Source: NORP240 sp942492445
Lineage (GTDB): Bacteria > Pseudomonadota > Gammaproteobacteria > Pseudomonadales > Pseudohongiellaceae
Length of the DNA: 37,713 nt
Direction of reading: 5' to 3'
NCBI GenBank assembly: GCA_942492445.1
Contig: CALOEW010000009.1
Span: 1 to 37,713 of the forward strand
Each line of letters begins with the position of its first letter. The first letter of the stretch is position 1. Under the pieces are notes generated by a model. The model was not told the origin of the DNA and did no database searches. It was given only the letters and a program-made list of their open reading frames with translations. Shown here in pieces: positions 1 to 9,089 of this stretch. Made by a program: the position numbers and the translations under genes.

Positions 1-1355
1 GGGTCGGTGAATAGCCCAGGGTCAGCCTCTTCGTCTCCCTCCCAGTGTGCAAGCGCGCAGCGGGGCTCCATCTGGGCATTGTGAATGAATGCGGTAGTGT
101 AGCGGTCCTCGAACACCCGGTCAGCCTGTTCAAATCCCGCATCAATTTCACCCCGCCGGGTCACCATAGGCTCGAAGTTATTGCCCGCATCCGGCGCCAG
201 ATTGCCTTCCGGCCAGATTTTTGCCGCACTCCCCTGCAGTGCTTCCTCCGGTTCCAGAACAAAAGCCAGTTCCTCGTATTCGACCTCTATCAATGCCAGT
301 GCCTGTTCGGCGAGATGGCGGTCGGTGGCCGCTACCGCCGCTATCGGTTCGCCGACGAAACGCACCGGATTATTGAAAATATAGCGTCGATGCAGGCTGG
401 CTTCCTTGACCTGGTCACTGTACTGCCGGCCACCGGAAACTGACCCCGCGCCCCAGACAACCTGGGCGTTTTCATGGCTGATTACCGCCACTACCCCGTC
501 GAGCTGCTCGGCCCGTGTGGTGTCGATACGGAGAATCCGGGCGTGGGGCAACCGGCTACGCAGTACGCGGCCATACAACATGCCCGGCAAGCGTTGATCA
601 CGGGTGTACCTTGCCGCACCGGTGACCCGTTCGACGGCGTCGATGCGAGGGGTTTCATTGCCAACCGTGGCCAGTGGTTCCACCGCGAAATTGACCTGCT
701 CACCATGCTTCGCCTCCACCCCGACGCCCTGTCCGGCGTCAACTACCGCTTCGACAATCGCGTTGTAATTGGAACAGCGGCAGATATTCCCTACCATAGC
801 GGCTTTCACCTCCGCGGCATCCGGGCTGGGATTGGCGGCCAGTAGCGCCGTTGCGGTCATCAGTTGGCCGGGTGTGCAAAACCCGCACTGGGCACCATTG
901 TGCGCCACAAATGCCCGCTGCAGCGCGGACAGTTGCCCGTCACGCGCCAGCCCTTCCACGGTGGTGATCCGACGACCATCCGCCCACACAGCCAGCTGGC
1001 TGCAGGAATACACCGGCTGGCCATCCATCAGGACAGTACAGGCACCGCACCCGCTGCGATTGCAGCCGATTTTGGTACCTGTCAGTTGCAGCTGATCGCG
1101 CAACAGTTCCACCAGAGTCCAGTGCGCCTGGACAGTGACCTGTCGGGAAACGCCATTGACGGTCAACTGGATAGTGGTGCCGGCGGCAGCACCGCTTCCC
1201 TGGGCACTGGCGACGGCACTGCCAAGCATGGCGGGCGCCACGGTGGTGGCGGCTAGGGAGGCACCGGAAGTCCTGAGAAATTCCCGCCGCGACAGCTCGG
1301 CATCTGTTGCCGACGGCGTGCTGTTGCTGCCGGTCTTGTCCGTGGAGTCGCTCAT
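1..1355 (-). CDS. Tat-exported xanthine dehydrogenase-family oxidoreductase, [2Fe-2S] subunit fused to Mo-binding subunit (3' end outside window)
   Basis: The reading frame is open from an ATG at 1355 to the left edge of the window, giving 451 residues without a stop. A twin-arginine signal (SRREFLRTS, residues 22-30) precedes a hydrophobic stretch, so the protein is probably exported folded with its cofactors. Residues 60-205 are a plant-type plus helical [2Fe-2S] module: C98, C103, C106 and C118, then C157, C160, C192 and C194 (CGFCTPG and ICRC motifs). From about residue 233 the chain continues into the aldehyde oxidase/xanthine dehydrogenase a/b hammerhead domain (RIDAVERVTGAARYT) and the start of the Mo-binding domain. 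The family hydroxylates aldehydes or N-heterocycles using a molybdopterin cofactor. The two modules are usually separate IorA- and IorB-like genes; here they are one chain. No FAD domain is visible, so electrons probably leave to a cytochrome. The substrate is unknown. Confidence 0.88.
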   Translation of the reverse strand, partial: MSDSTDKTGSNSTPSATDAELSRREFLRTSGASLAATTVAPAMLGSAVASAQGSGAAAGTTIQLTVNGVSRQVTVQAHWTLVELLRDQLQLTGTKIGCNRSGCGACTVLMDGQPVYSCSQLAVWADGRRITTVEGLARDGQLSALQRAFVAHNGAQCGFCTPGQLMTATALLAANPSPDAAEVKAAMVGNICRCSNYNAIVEAVVDAGQGVGVEAKHGEQVNFAVEPLATVGNETPRIDAVERVTGAARYTRDQRLPGMLYGRVLRSRLPHARILRIDTTRAEQLDGVVAVISHENAQVVWGAGSVSGGRQYSDQVKEASLHRRYIFNNPVRFVGEPIAAVAATDRHLAEQALALIEVEYEELAFVLEPEEALQGSAAKIWPEGNLAPDAGNNFEPMVTRRGEIDAGFEQADRVFEDRYTTAFIHNAQMEPRCALAHWEGDEEADPGLFTD

Positions 1356-1385
1356 AATTGGTCTCCCCGTTTCCTGTTAACTGCC

Positions 1386-1530
1386 TGACAGGCTGTTGAA
1401 AAACTATTGCGCTTGCCAGTACTTCGCTGAAAACTGGGTCAGTTTGCTCATTTACACCCGGTAAACTGCGCTGTATCGCCAGTTTATTGGCTCGCTTTGG
1501 CTGCGCTCATCACGTTTATCAACAGTCAGT
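1386..1530. repeat. Imperfect inverted-repeat element (MITE/REP-like)
   Basis: The arm at 1386-1405 contains GGCTGTTGAAAAAC and the arm at 1514-1530 contains GTTTATCAACAGTC, which is its imperfect reverse complement. A second internal hairpin (tttac/gtaaa) lies near 1451-1465. The element sits directly upstream of the molybdenum oxidoreductase gene and holds no convincing ORF. The GGCTGTTGAAAAAC end resembles termini of small transposon-derived elements in Proteobacteria; that assignment is from memory. Confidence 0.5.
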
Positions 1531-1558
1531 TAATTGGTTTCCAGACACCCCGGAACGG

Positions 1559-1942
1559 CTATACTGCCTCATCGATCATCTGTACGGTTTTACTTTCCAC
1601 TTCGGCGGCTACCGCTCTCAGGTCTGGATCATCGGACAGCGCCGCCAGCATCTGCACGGGCCTGACCAGCCCGAGCCGGGTGCTGCCATTCTCGGTGAAT
1701 ACGGAAATTCGGCACGGCAGTGCCATGTTCAGGCGCATGTCAGCTGCCAGCACCCTGGCCGCCTGTTGCGGATTGCAGACTTCGAATATTCGACATTGTT
1801 CGGAGAACGGAATGCCCTTGCTTCTGAGTGTCTCCCCCAGATCATGTACGTGAAGAACACCGAACCCATTGCGTTTTACAGCCGCATCGAGGTCCTCCGA
1901 TGCCTGCTGGAATGACTTTGTCGTGCCCACCACGTAGTACAT
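1559..1942 (-). CDS. DUF302 family protein
   Basis: This 127-residue protein matches the DUF302 family along its length. It shows the conserved MYYVVGTTKSF start, the GFGVLHVHDL segment, EVCNPQQAARVL and MNMALPCRISVF. I chose the ATG at 1942 rather than the upstream GTG at 1954 because AGGAAAGG lies just before it and family members start this way. DUF302 proteins are small cytoplasmic proteins of unknown biochemistry, often found near redox or sulfur genes. The gene follows the broken copper monooxygenase gene within a few bases, so the two may have been co-transcribed. No signal peptide or metal motif is obvious. Confidence 0.85.
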   Translation of the reverse strand: MYYVVGTTKSFQQASEDLDAAVKRNGFGVLHVHDLGETLRSKGIPFSEQCRIFEVCNPQQAARVLAADMRLNMALPCRISVFTENGSTRLGLVRPVQMLAALSDDPDLRAVAAEVESKTVQMIDEAV

Positions 1943-1950
1943 GCCTTTCC

Positions 1951-3179
1951 TCACCTGCCTTTAGCTTCGGGTTTCCCGGGAAACCTCTGATTAATTAGAG
2001 GACTCCTGGTTCTGATCTTCGGTTCGACAGCGGCTGTTGGATCTGGATTAAAACGATTCGAATCCGAATTATCGAACCACCAGCTCATGTGCAGTGTCGA
2101 ACCCGCAGGGATGAATTTGGGCTCTTTGTATTCGTACAGAAACTGCCAGTTGAAATCGTAGTCAGGCACCCACAGCAGAGTTTCCATTTCACCATCAGGA
2201 TATTCCAGATCATAGCGCATGGCTTTGCCGCGATAGTGCATATGAGGCCCCATCGACAACAAGAAGATGTCTTCGTCGATTTTGTGCTCATTCGTCACTT
2301 TGTAATTGGGATCTCCCGGCGGAATCGTCCAGCCACGATGTGGCAGCAGATTGGTTTCCACAACATGGTCGATCACATCGCCTTCTTCATAAAACTTGAA
2401 TCCGGCGCGGGTCAGGTCTTCGACACCAGTTCCTTCGGCCCGGTGTCTTGTGATAATGCATGTTTACGGTGATAAATGGATTTTCCGGCAACAGTACGCC
2501 CCAGCCTTCAGGGTAGGTGAAGGGGCCGCGACCGGGTACACCGACTCCCATGTGGCTGGACACGATGTGATGCACCCACGGGCCACCGGGATCAAGTTCC
2601 GCCTTGGAAACCCATTTGGGTTCGGTGTGGGCCCCCTCGGGAACCGGCATGTGAATAGTTGGTTGCCAATCTTCAACCTGGTCTGGCACTTGCACCGGGC
2701 TGTTCAAACTGAACGACCAGATCCGGGTCACCAATCCACCAGCCAGAGGGCGGCAGCACCGTACCCCCTACTTCGATGCTCCGGTTGGCGTTGCGCTGGG
2801 CATCAGCGGGGTCCCCTGGCAAAGCGCCCCCATCCACCCAGGCCAGAATCAGTGCTTTCTCTGCCTTCTCCAGGTAACGCTCACCCAGGAACTGGCCCTT
2901 GTGTCGTTCGTGGGCACCCCAGGGTGGCATGTAGCCGGTTTCCACGGCGCGTCGAATCAGCGGGGCCCAGATCCGGGCCTGCTCAAAGTCAGCCAATGAA
3001 AACGGGGCGCTGATCCCGCCCACATCAGGAGGATTCTCCTGGTGACAGGCAATGCAGTTTTTCTGGAAAACCGGAAGGGCATCGGCGTAAAACGTGGGCG
3101 CGTCGGCGGCAACAGCGGCCGTGGAAGCGCAGCAGACAACGAATGCCAGGGGGAGCAATCTCAGGTTTTGAGGCTTCAT
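1951..3179 (-). pseudogene. Cytochrome c / Cu type II ascorbate-dependent monooxygenase-like gene, broken by two frameshifts
   Basis: Three consecutive frames together encode one protein. It begins at the ATG at 3179 (AAGGG ribosome site) with a signal peptide (MKPQNLRLLPLAFVVCCAS), then a class I c-type cytochrome segment (CIACH heme site, later MPPWGAHE). The next parts match the copper monooxygenase fold of the PHM/DBM type: PWVHHIVSSHMG, VNMHYHKT and GPHMHYRGKAM supply likely copper ligands. The first shift is one extra base in a GGG run at 2697-2699. The second is one extra base near 2437-2443. Removing each restores the expected reading. The last residues (SPLINQRFPGKPEAKGR) are encoded by a copy of the dispersed repeat and do not look like the family C-terminus, so the 3' end may have been replaced. 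If intact, the protein would be a periplasmic copper/heme oxygenase. Sequencing error cannot be excluded for the two shifts. Confidence 0.78.
1978..2001. repeat. Partial copy of dispersed repeat (CCTCTGATTAA end motif)
   Basis: The sequence AAACCTCTGATTAATTAGAGG contains the window's recurring end motif and is itself a small hairpin (cctctgattaattagagg). It lies inside the last codons of the broken monooxygenase gene and supplies its C-terminal residues. Confidence 0.6.
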
Positions 3180-3356
3180 GGTGGTACCCTTGTTATTGTA
3201 ATCAAGAGCCGGAGGCCTCCAGTCCTGCAACGGTTCAAGTGACTGGAAGCCCGCTCTGCGATGTCTCGTGACATGCCGGAAGACTAATCCGATTCCGCAA
3301 TAAAGTCTAACCTATTCAACGCCCGCAGTCCGGACTCCGGAAAGGCGGAAACCCGG

Positions 3357-4628
3357 TTACACAGCCGCAAATGCCTGATCGATGTCGGCAATAATGTCAT
3401 CAATGTGTTCAATGCCGACACAGATCCGTAACATTTCCGGGGAGACACCGGCGCTGGCCTGCTCCTGCTCGGTCAACTGACGATGTGTGGTAGACGCCGG
3501 GTGACAGGCCAGGGTCTTGGTGTCGCCAATGTTCACCAGGCGCTTGATCATTTTCAATTCGTCATAGAACTTCACTCCGGCATCGAAACCGCCGCGAATG
3601 CCGAACGTCAGCAGGGAGGCGGGCCTACCGCCACAGTATTTCATCGCCAGATCGAAATAGCGGTCTTCCTTCAGGCCACCGTACTGTACCCACTCCACTT
3701 TCGGATGTTCCCGGAGATACGTGGCTACCTCGAGGGCATTCTCGCAATGCCGCTCCATTCGCAGCCCCAGGGTCTCTATACCCTGCAGAATCAGGAAGGC
3801 ATTCATCGGCGACAGCGCCGAACCGGTGTTTCGCAGCGGCACGGTTCTGGCACGACCGATATAGGCGGCTTCCGCCAGGGCTTCGGTATACACCACACCG
3901 TGGTAGGACGGTTCCGGTTCGTTAAGTCCAGGATAGCGGTCCGCGTGTTCGGTCCAGGGAAACTTGCCGGAATCGACGATTACACCACCGATTGACGTGC
4001 CGTGCCCGCCCGCGTATTTGGTCAGAGAGTGCACTACGATGTCCGCACCGTGGGAAATAGGATTCCACAGAATCGGAGTGGGCACGGTGTTGTCAACGAT
4101 CACCGCCACGCCATGCCGATGCGCGACCCGGGCAATCGCTTCCAGGTCCACGATATTGCCGGCGGGATTGCCTATGGTTTCACAGTAAACCGCCCTGGTC
4201 TTCTCATCTATCAGCTTTTCAATGGCCTGCGCCGAGTCATTTTCGGCGAACCGCACGTCGATACCCTGACCCGGGAGCATGTGGGCGAACAGGGTATAGG
4301 TGCCGCCATACAGCTGTGGTACAGAGACAATGTTGTCACCGACCCGGGCAATGTTGAGAATCGAGTAATTGATTGCCGCCATACCGGAACTCACAGCCAG
4401 GGCCGCCAGCCCGCCTTCCAGAGCCGCCATACGTTGCTCCAGCACATCGCAGGTGGGGTTCATGATCCGGGAGTAGATATTGCCGGGCACCGCCAGATTG
4501 AAAAGATCAGCGCCATGTTGCGCATTGTCGAACTCATAGGCCACAGTCTGATAAATTGGAACTGCCACCGACCTGGTGGTGGGATCGGACTGATATCCGG
4601 CATGGATGGAGAGGGTTTCTTTTTTCAT
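3357..4628 (-). CDS. metY: O-acetylhomoserine sulfhydrylase (aminocarboxypropyltransferase)
   Basis: This 423-residue protein is a full-length Cys/Met metabolism PLP-dependent enzyme. It starts with the family's ETLSIHAGY motif and carries the PLP lysine K204 in SLTKYAGGHG, plus VAVPIYQTVAYEF near residue 22 and SRIMNPT near 53. The length and the SLTKY..GHG(T)S pattern fit MetY, which makes homocysteine from O-acetylhomoserine and sulfide in methionine synthesis, rather than the shorter (about 380-400 residue) MetB/MetC/MetZ enzymes. An AAGGAC ribosome site precedes the ATG. The gene stands alone, about 130 bp from the downstream MBL gene. O-succinylhomoserine as substrate is a less likely alternative. 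Confidence 0.92.
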   Translation of the reverse strand: MKKETLSIHAGYQSDPTTRSVAVPIYQTVAYEFDNAQHGADLFNLAVPGNIYSRIMNPTCDVLEQRMAALEGGLAALAVSSGMAAINYSILNIARVGDNIVSVPQLYGGTYTLFAHMLPGQGIDVRFAENDSAQAIEKLIDEKTRAVYCETIGNPAGNIVDLEAIARVAHRHGVAVIVDNTVPTPILWNPISHGADIVVHSLTKYAGGHGTSIGGVIVDSGKFPWTEHADRYPGLNEPEPSYHGVVYTEALAEAAYIGRARTVPLRNTGSALSPMNAFLILQGIETLGLRMERHCENALEVATYLREHPKVEWVQYGGLKEDRYFDLAMKYCGGRPASLLTFGIRGGFDAGVKFYDELKMIKRLVNIGDTKTLACHPASTTHRQLTEQEQASAGVSPEMLRICVGIEHIDDIIADIDQAFAAV

Positions 4629-4755
4629 GAATTGAGTCCTTCTTGTCTACTTGGAGAGGCTTTGATGAAATACCATAACTTTGTGCCTGTCGACCACGGC
4701 CTCTGCAGTTTGTGCCGGCAACGCGGCCATCGCCCCTGCACGGTTTCCTGGACCG

Positions 4756-5631
4756 CTACGGCAGGACACAGAGCAGGTCTTCACCGAGCGTCAGCCGCCC
4801 GGTGTAATGCTGCTGCAGGATTTCCAGGTTGGCTTCCAGGTCCTGGTTGATGGAAATATGACTGAGTACCAGCCTGCCGATATCCGCCTCGGTTGCGATC
4901 CGCCCCCAGACGCTGGGTCTGGCATGCAACCGGGCCAGCGGCCCGGTACCGAACTCGGTGCCGGCAAAGTGCACCACCAGCACATCTGCTCCGCGGGCGA
5001 ATTCCACGAAAGCAGGATCACTGCCATTCTGGTCACTGCTGAATACAAAACTCGCCCCGGGGTAGTCCAGCCGGTAGGCCAGGGTCGGCACATCGCCGTG
5101 AGGAACTCCGATGGCGGTAACGCGCAGCAACGATTCATCCAGTACTTCGGTAACTCCGGTGTCGGTGTCAATCATGACAGCCTGTAACTCAAAGCGTGGC
5201 TGCAGGACCCGGAATACGCCGTCGGGCCCTATCAGGCCATCGAGAAACTCCACCAGTGAGGGGAACGTCGGGTTGCCGTCAGGGCCGGCAATACGCAGGC
5301 TGCCGTTGCGTGGCCACAGCAGCGCCGGCAATTCCGCGGCGTGGTCCGGATGGAAGTGACTGAGGGCCAGTAACCGCAGATCTTCGATGGCAGCCCCGGC
5401 TTCATAAAACCGACTGAATACGCCACCGCCCGCATCGATCAGAATGCGGCTGGATCCGTCCACCCACAGCAGGTAGCCGGAAGAGGCCCGTCCGTCCCCG
5501 AACGGCCCCCCGGAGCCCAGTATCTGCAGGGCAATACCAGTGTCTGTACAACGTGCCATCGCAACTGAATGACACGCAACCAGGAGGACTGCCAGCGCCG
5601 TCTTCACACCCTTGTCAATTAGTGGTTTCAT
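4756..5631 (-). CDS. Exported MBL-fold metallo-hydrolase (RNase Z-like fold)
   Basis: A 291-residue metallo-beta-lactamase-fold protein. The metal motif HFHPDH (residues 92-97) follows ILIDAGGG, and later histidines include GVPHGD, VVHFAGT and LVLSHIS. The pattern is that of the RNase Z/arylsulfatase-like branch. I prefer the ATG at 5631 because a signal peptide follows (hydrophobic KTALAVLLVACHSVAMA). The frame also runs upstream to 5727, where it would overlap the dehydrogenase gene and add 32 unlikely residues. Export makes tRNA 3' processing an unlikely role; periplasmic hydrolysis of an unknown substrate is more probable. The dehydrogenase gene lies 70 bp upstream on the same strand. Confidence 0.82.
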   Translation of the reverse strand: MKPLIDKGVKTALAVLLVACHSVAMARCTDTGIALQILGSGGPFGDGRASSGYLLWVDGSSRILIDAGGGVFSRFYEAGAAIEDLRLLALSHFHPDHAAELPALLWPRNGSLRIAGPDGNPTFPSLVEFLDGLIGPDGVFRVLQPRFELQAVMIDTDTGVTEVLDESLLRVTAIGVPHGDVPTLAYRLDYPGASFVFSSDQNGSDPAFVEFARGADVLVVHFAGTEFGTGPLARLHARPSVWGRIATEADIGRLVLSHISINQDLEANLEILQQHYTGRLTLGEDLLCVLP

Positions 5632-5701
5632 CGCCCGGTCCAGTGCAGGTGGGGTAACAAAACCCGAAGTATGGCCCAGCAGGTGCCGGAATGTACACCG
5701 A

Positions 5702-7114
5702 CTACTCATCAGCCTCGACAAGTCCAAGATCGGAGTAGGAGCGGGCCAGCTTGCTGAGAGCCACCACGTAGGCGGCGGTCCGGTAGTCTTCGATTTTCGG
5801 ATACCGCTTCAGGACATCACGGATATCGGCGAAAGCGGCGCGTATGGTATCGTCGAGCCCCGAACGGACCAGGTCCAGCTCACTGGCACCACGGGCGACC
5901 TGAGAGCGCAGCTTTTCCGGCATTCTGGCACCGGCCAGCGACTCCAGTGCCGCGAGATAACTGGCGCCACGCAATTCATCATAACGTCGCTGTAACCGTC
6001 CGAATCGCATGTGGGACAGGTTGCGGGTCCACTCAAAATAGGAAACGGTGACGCCGCCGGCATTGACCCACAGGTCCGGTAGAATGACCACGCCACGCTG
6101 TCTGAGAATTTCGTCCGCCTCACAGGTGACCGGGCCGTTGGCGGCTTCAACGACCAGCCTGGCGCGAATCCGCATGGCATTGTCGGCATGAAGCTGAGCT
6201 TCCAGTGCGGCCGGAATCAGAATATCGCAATCCATTTCCAGTGCCTGGTCACGTTCCGGACTGAAGCGGCCATCGGCAAAACCGTCCAGGCCACCGGTTT
6301 CAACCAGGTGTTGACGGACATCGTGAATGTTCAGACCGGTATCATTAACCAGCACTCCGTCACGTTCAATCACGGCAATGACCTTGACGTCATCTTCCTC
6401 GGAAAGAAACTTGGCGGCATGATAACCCACATTGCCGAGCCCCTGAACCACTGCACGCGAGCCGCCCAGGCCATCCCCCAGACCGGTCCTGGCATCTTCA
6501 TCGGGATGGCGGAAAAACTCCTGCAATGCAAATTGCACACCTTTACCGGTAGCCTCGATACGCCCGGTTATGCCGCCGCGGTTTTCCGGTTTACCGGTAA
6601 CGCAGGCATCCTGATTCATATCTTCGGGATAAAGACTCTTGTAAGTATCGGCGATCCAGACCATTTCCCGTGACGAGGTGCCCATGTCCGGCGCCGGTAC
6701 ATTGGTGGCCGGGTCGAGAAAACCGCGCCTGGCCAGTTCCTGGGCAAAGCGGCGGGTGATCTCCCGCAGTTCGTCTGTTTTATAGTGGGAGGGATCGATC
6801 AGAAGCCCCCCCTTGGCACCACCAAACGGCACGTCGGCCAGGGCACACTTGTAGCTCATCAGCGCGGACAATGCCTCCACCTCGTCCTGGTTGACCTTGG
6901 GGGCATAACGCAGACCACCTTTGGCCGGCAGCCGATGGGTGCTGTGCACGGACCACCAGCCGGTAAACACCTCGATACCGCCATGGGTCCGGACCGGAAA
7001 ATGTACCTGCAGCACGGCGCTGGTAGCCTTGATCACCCTGGCGGTGTCTGGATTCAGCCCCGCTGCCAGAGTGGCTCGATCCACAAACCGATCGATCCCT
7101 TCCTTGAATGTCAT
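5702..7114 (-). CDS. Glu/Leu/Phe/Val dehydrogenase (glutamate dehydrogenase-like)
   Basis: The 470-residue protein has the two domains of the family. The substrate domain shows LPAKGGLRY (residues 62-70) and PFGGAKGG, where K101 is the expected catalytic lysine. The nucleotide-binding domain has GLGNVG (225-230). An AGGAG ribosome site lies 8 bases before the ATG. The enzyme would interconvert glutamate and 2-oxoglutarate with ammonia, using NAD(P). The sequence GLGDGLGGSR before the Rossmann motif and the MNQDACVTGKP segment suggest a form slightly longer than the usual 420-450 residues. Cofactor preference and exact substrate cannot be read with certainty. The downstream MBL gene may share its transcript. 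Confidence 0.9.
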   Translation of the reverse strand: MTFKEGIDRFVDRATLAAGLNPDTARVIKATSAVLQVHFPVRTHGGIEVFTGWWSVHSTHRLPAKGGLRYAPKVNQDEVEALSALMSYKCALADVPFGGAKGGLLIDPSHYKTDELREITRRFAQELARRGFLDPATNVPAPDMGTSSREMVWIADTYKSLYPEDMNQDACVTGKPENRGGITGRIEATGKGVQFALQEFFRHPDEDARTGLGDGLGGSRAVVQGLGNVGYHAAKFLSEEDDVKVIAVIERDGVLVNDTGLNIHDVRQHLVETGGLDGFADGRFSPERDQALEMDCDILIPAALEAQLHADNAMRIRARLVVEAANGPVTCEADEILRQRGVVILPDLWVNAGGVTVSYFEWTRNLSHMRFGRLQRRYDELRGASYLAALESLAGARMPEKLRSQVARGASELDLVRSGLDDTIRAAFADIRDVLKRYPKIEDYRTAAYVVALSKLARSYSDLGLVEADE

Positions 7115-7425
7115 ACTTTACTCCTGGCCTGTTATCAGTATCACAGAGGCACCCCATGATAACGCATCCGACCGGCAGGGCACTGCAATAAAGAGCCAGC
7201 GATCACCTTCTGAAGCCTGCTCAGACCGGAAGTCGCCGAATCAGTTTTCCTGACTCTCTGTTCTATAACAATGCACCTGCTGACCGGGAGAGACCCGATT
7301 GCAGTGCTCGACCGAGAACCGATAGAGGGAACCCAGGAGGGGCACAAGCTGTGGAGTATCAGACTCCTTCAGAGCGTTGTGGGAATTGATCAGAGGTTCC
7401 CCAAAACCTGAGGAACAAGGAGAAC
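7115..7425. other. Gene-free divergent spacer with repeat copies
   Basis: About 310 bases between two divergent genes (dehydrogenase to the left, multicopper oxidase to the right). No plausible gene was found on either strand. The right half is repeat DNA (7311-7402). Promoters for both genes must lie here or nearby, but I could not place any with confidence. Confidence 0.6.
7311..7402. repeat. Dispersed repeat copy: shared core plus MITE right end
   Basis: Positions 7324-7360 (agagggaaccc, ggaggggcacaag, gtatcagactcc) match a core also found at 36691-36732. Positions 7370-7402 (CAGAGCGTTGTGGGA then CAGAGGTTCCC) match the right terminal repeat of the 269-bp element at 37281-37313. The site therefore looks like a composite of two repeat types or a partial copy of a larger element. 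Confidence 0.65.
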
Positions 7426-9049
7426 ATGCGTATACTTCAATAACAGGTTGGCAATACGACCAAAGAAACCATAGACAATGGCAACAGACCTCTGATTAAG
7501 AGACGTACCACATTACAGGCCCTGGGTCTTGCAATTACGGGGAGCTGCGATCTGGCCGGTCGATTCGGACGCATCCTGGCACAATCGACCGCTGACGGAC
7601 TGCAGTTCGACAATCCCTTGCGCATACCCGCGCCTGTCTCCGGCAGATCCGAAGGTACTATTCGTTATTACGAGCTGACACTGCAGCAGGGCAGCCGTGA
7701 ATTCAGGCCCGGCATCACTACCCCGACGCTTGGCATCAACGGTGACTACCTGGGGCCCACGCTGATGATGAACCGGAGCGAACAGGTGGAAATTGCAGTG
7801 CAGAATCAATTGAGCGAAGCCACTTCACTGCATTGGCATGGGTTCCACATTCCGGCAAGCGAAGACGGAGGCCCCCGTCAGCAGATCGAGCCTGGAGCCT
7901 CCTGGAACCCTGGCTTCAAGGTCATGCAGAATGGCGGCACGTACTGGTATCACTCACACGTGATTACACAACGCGGGTGAGCAGGTCTACAGGGGGCTGG
8001 CCGGCATGATCCTCGTTCAGGACAGCGAGGAATCGGAACTTGGGCTGCCATCGAGCTACGGTTTGGACGACATCCCCCTGATAGTCCAGGACCGGCGCTT
8101 TGCCGCCGATGGCAGTTTCAGCTACCTGTCACTTTACGAGGACAGCGTCAAGGGAATGCACGGCGACACGCTGCTGGTAAACGGCACCTGGCATCCTCTC
8201 TTCGAGCCGGAAACAAGGCTGGTGCGATTCCGCCTGCTTAACGCCGCCAACGCCCGTACTTTCACCTTTGCATTCAGCGACGGCAGGGAGTTCCATCAGA
8301 TCGCCAGCGATGGCGGACTGCTGAATTCGCCTCTCCCCATGGCCCGACTGGAACTGGCACCCGGCGAGCGGGCCGAGATCCTGGTGGATTTCGGCGACGG
8401 TCGGGAAGTCATGCTGCAGAGCCTGGCGATGCAATCCTATTTCCCTGCATTTCAAGGCGCTATGAGTCGCATCATGCGCTCACTTAATGCCCAGTCCTTC
8501 GACGTCCTGCGGATCAGGCCGGGACCGGGGCCGGCACTGACGGGAGACACTAACCTGCCGACAGGGCTGGCTCAGATAGCGCGGCTGCCCGTCGACGAGG
8601 GGCTCACGGTGCGGCAGTTCCGCCTGTCCATGGGCTTTGGCTCCCGCGGTGGCGGGGATCGTGGCCCGGGAACCGGGGCCCGCACCGGGCTGGGTGGCGG
8701 ATACGGAGGTGGACATTCCTCCATCAACGGTCGCATTATGGACACCGATTACATCAATGAAACAATTACACTGGGCAGCACCGAGCTGTGGGAGCTGACA
8801 AACAATTCTCCCATGTCTCATCCGTTTCATGTCCATCATGGTCAATTTCAGGTGCTGGACAGAAATGGTAGACCGCCACCGGATAATGAAATGGGCTGGA
8901 AAGACACGGTCAAGGTCGGTTCCGGAGAAACGGTCCGCATCGTCATGCGCTTCGAGGATTTCGCGGACCCTGATAACCCCTATATGTACCACTGCCACAT
9001 CCTGGAACACGAGGATCAGGGCATGATGGGGCAGTTTGTTGTCGTCTGA
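7426..9049 (+). pseudogene. Multicopper oxidase (CueO/laccase-like), frameshifted and with a disturbed start
   Basis: Two frames join into one three-cupredoxin oxidase. The first (to 7978) carries a twin-arginine-like signal (KRRTTLQALGLAITG, near 7498) and the copper motifs LHWHGFH and YWYHSH. The second (to 9049) carries HPFHVHHGQF and YHCHILEHEDQGMM, with the type 1 copper methionine ligand. One extra G in the GGG run at 7975-7977 causes the shift; without it the text reads TQRGEQVYRGLAGM. The start is unclear. An ATG at 7426 with a good AAGGAG site is in frame but meets TAA at 7441, and no ATG, GTG or TTG lies between that stop and the signal peptide. A repeat-like CCTCTGATTAAG at 7489-7500 sits at this point. 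The family oxidises Cu(I), metals or phenols using O2. A Gly-rich loop (SRGGGDRGPG) lies in the third domain. Assembly error is possible. Confidence 0.8.
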
Positions 9050-9089
9050 GAGGTTATCGGGAACAGAGGAGAGGGTATTGGGACTTTCC

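Noticed and set aside
4002..4850. A 282-codon plus-strand ORF opposite metY
   Set aside because: It is the complement of the metY frame and shows no protein family signal.
5632..5727. Longer start for the MBL-fold gene
   Set aside because: It would place 32 residues before the signal peptide and overlap the dehydrogenase gene.
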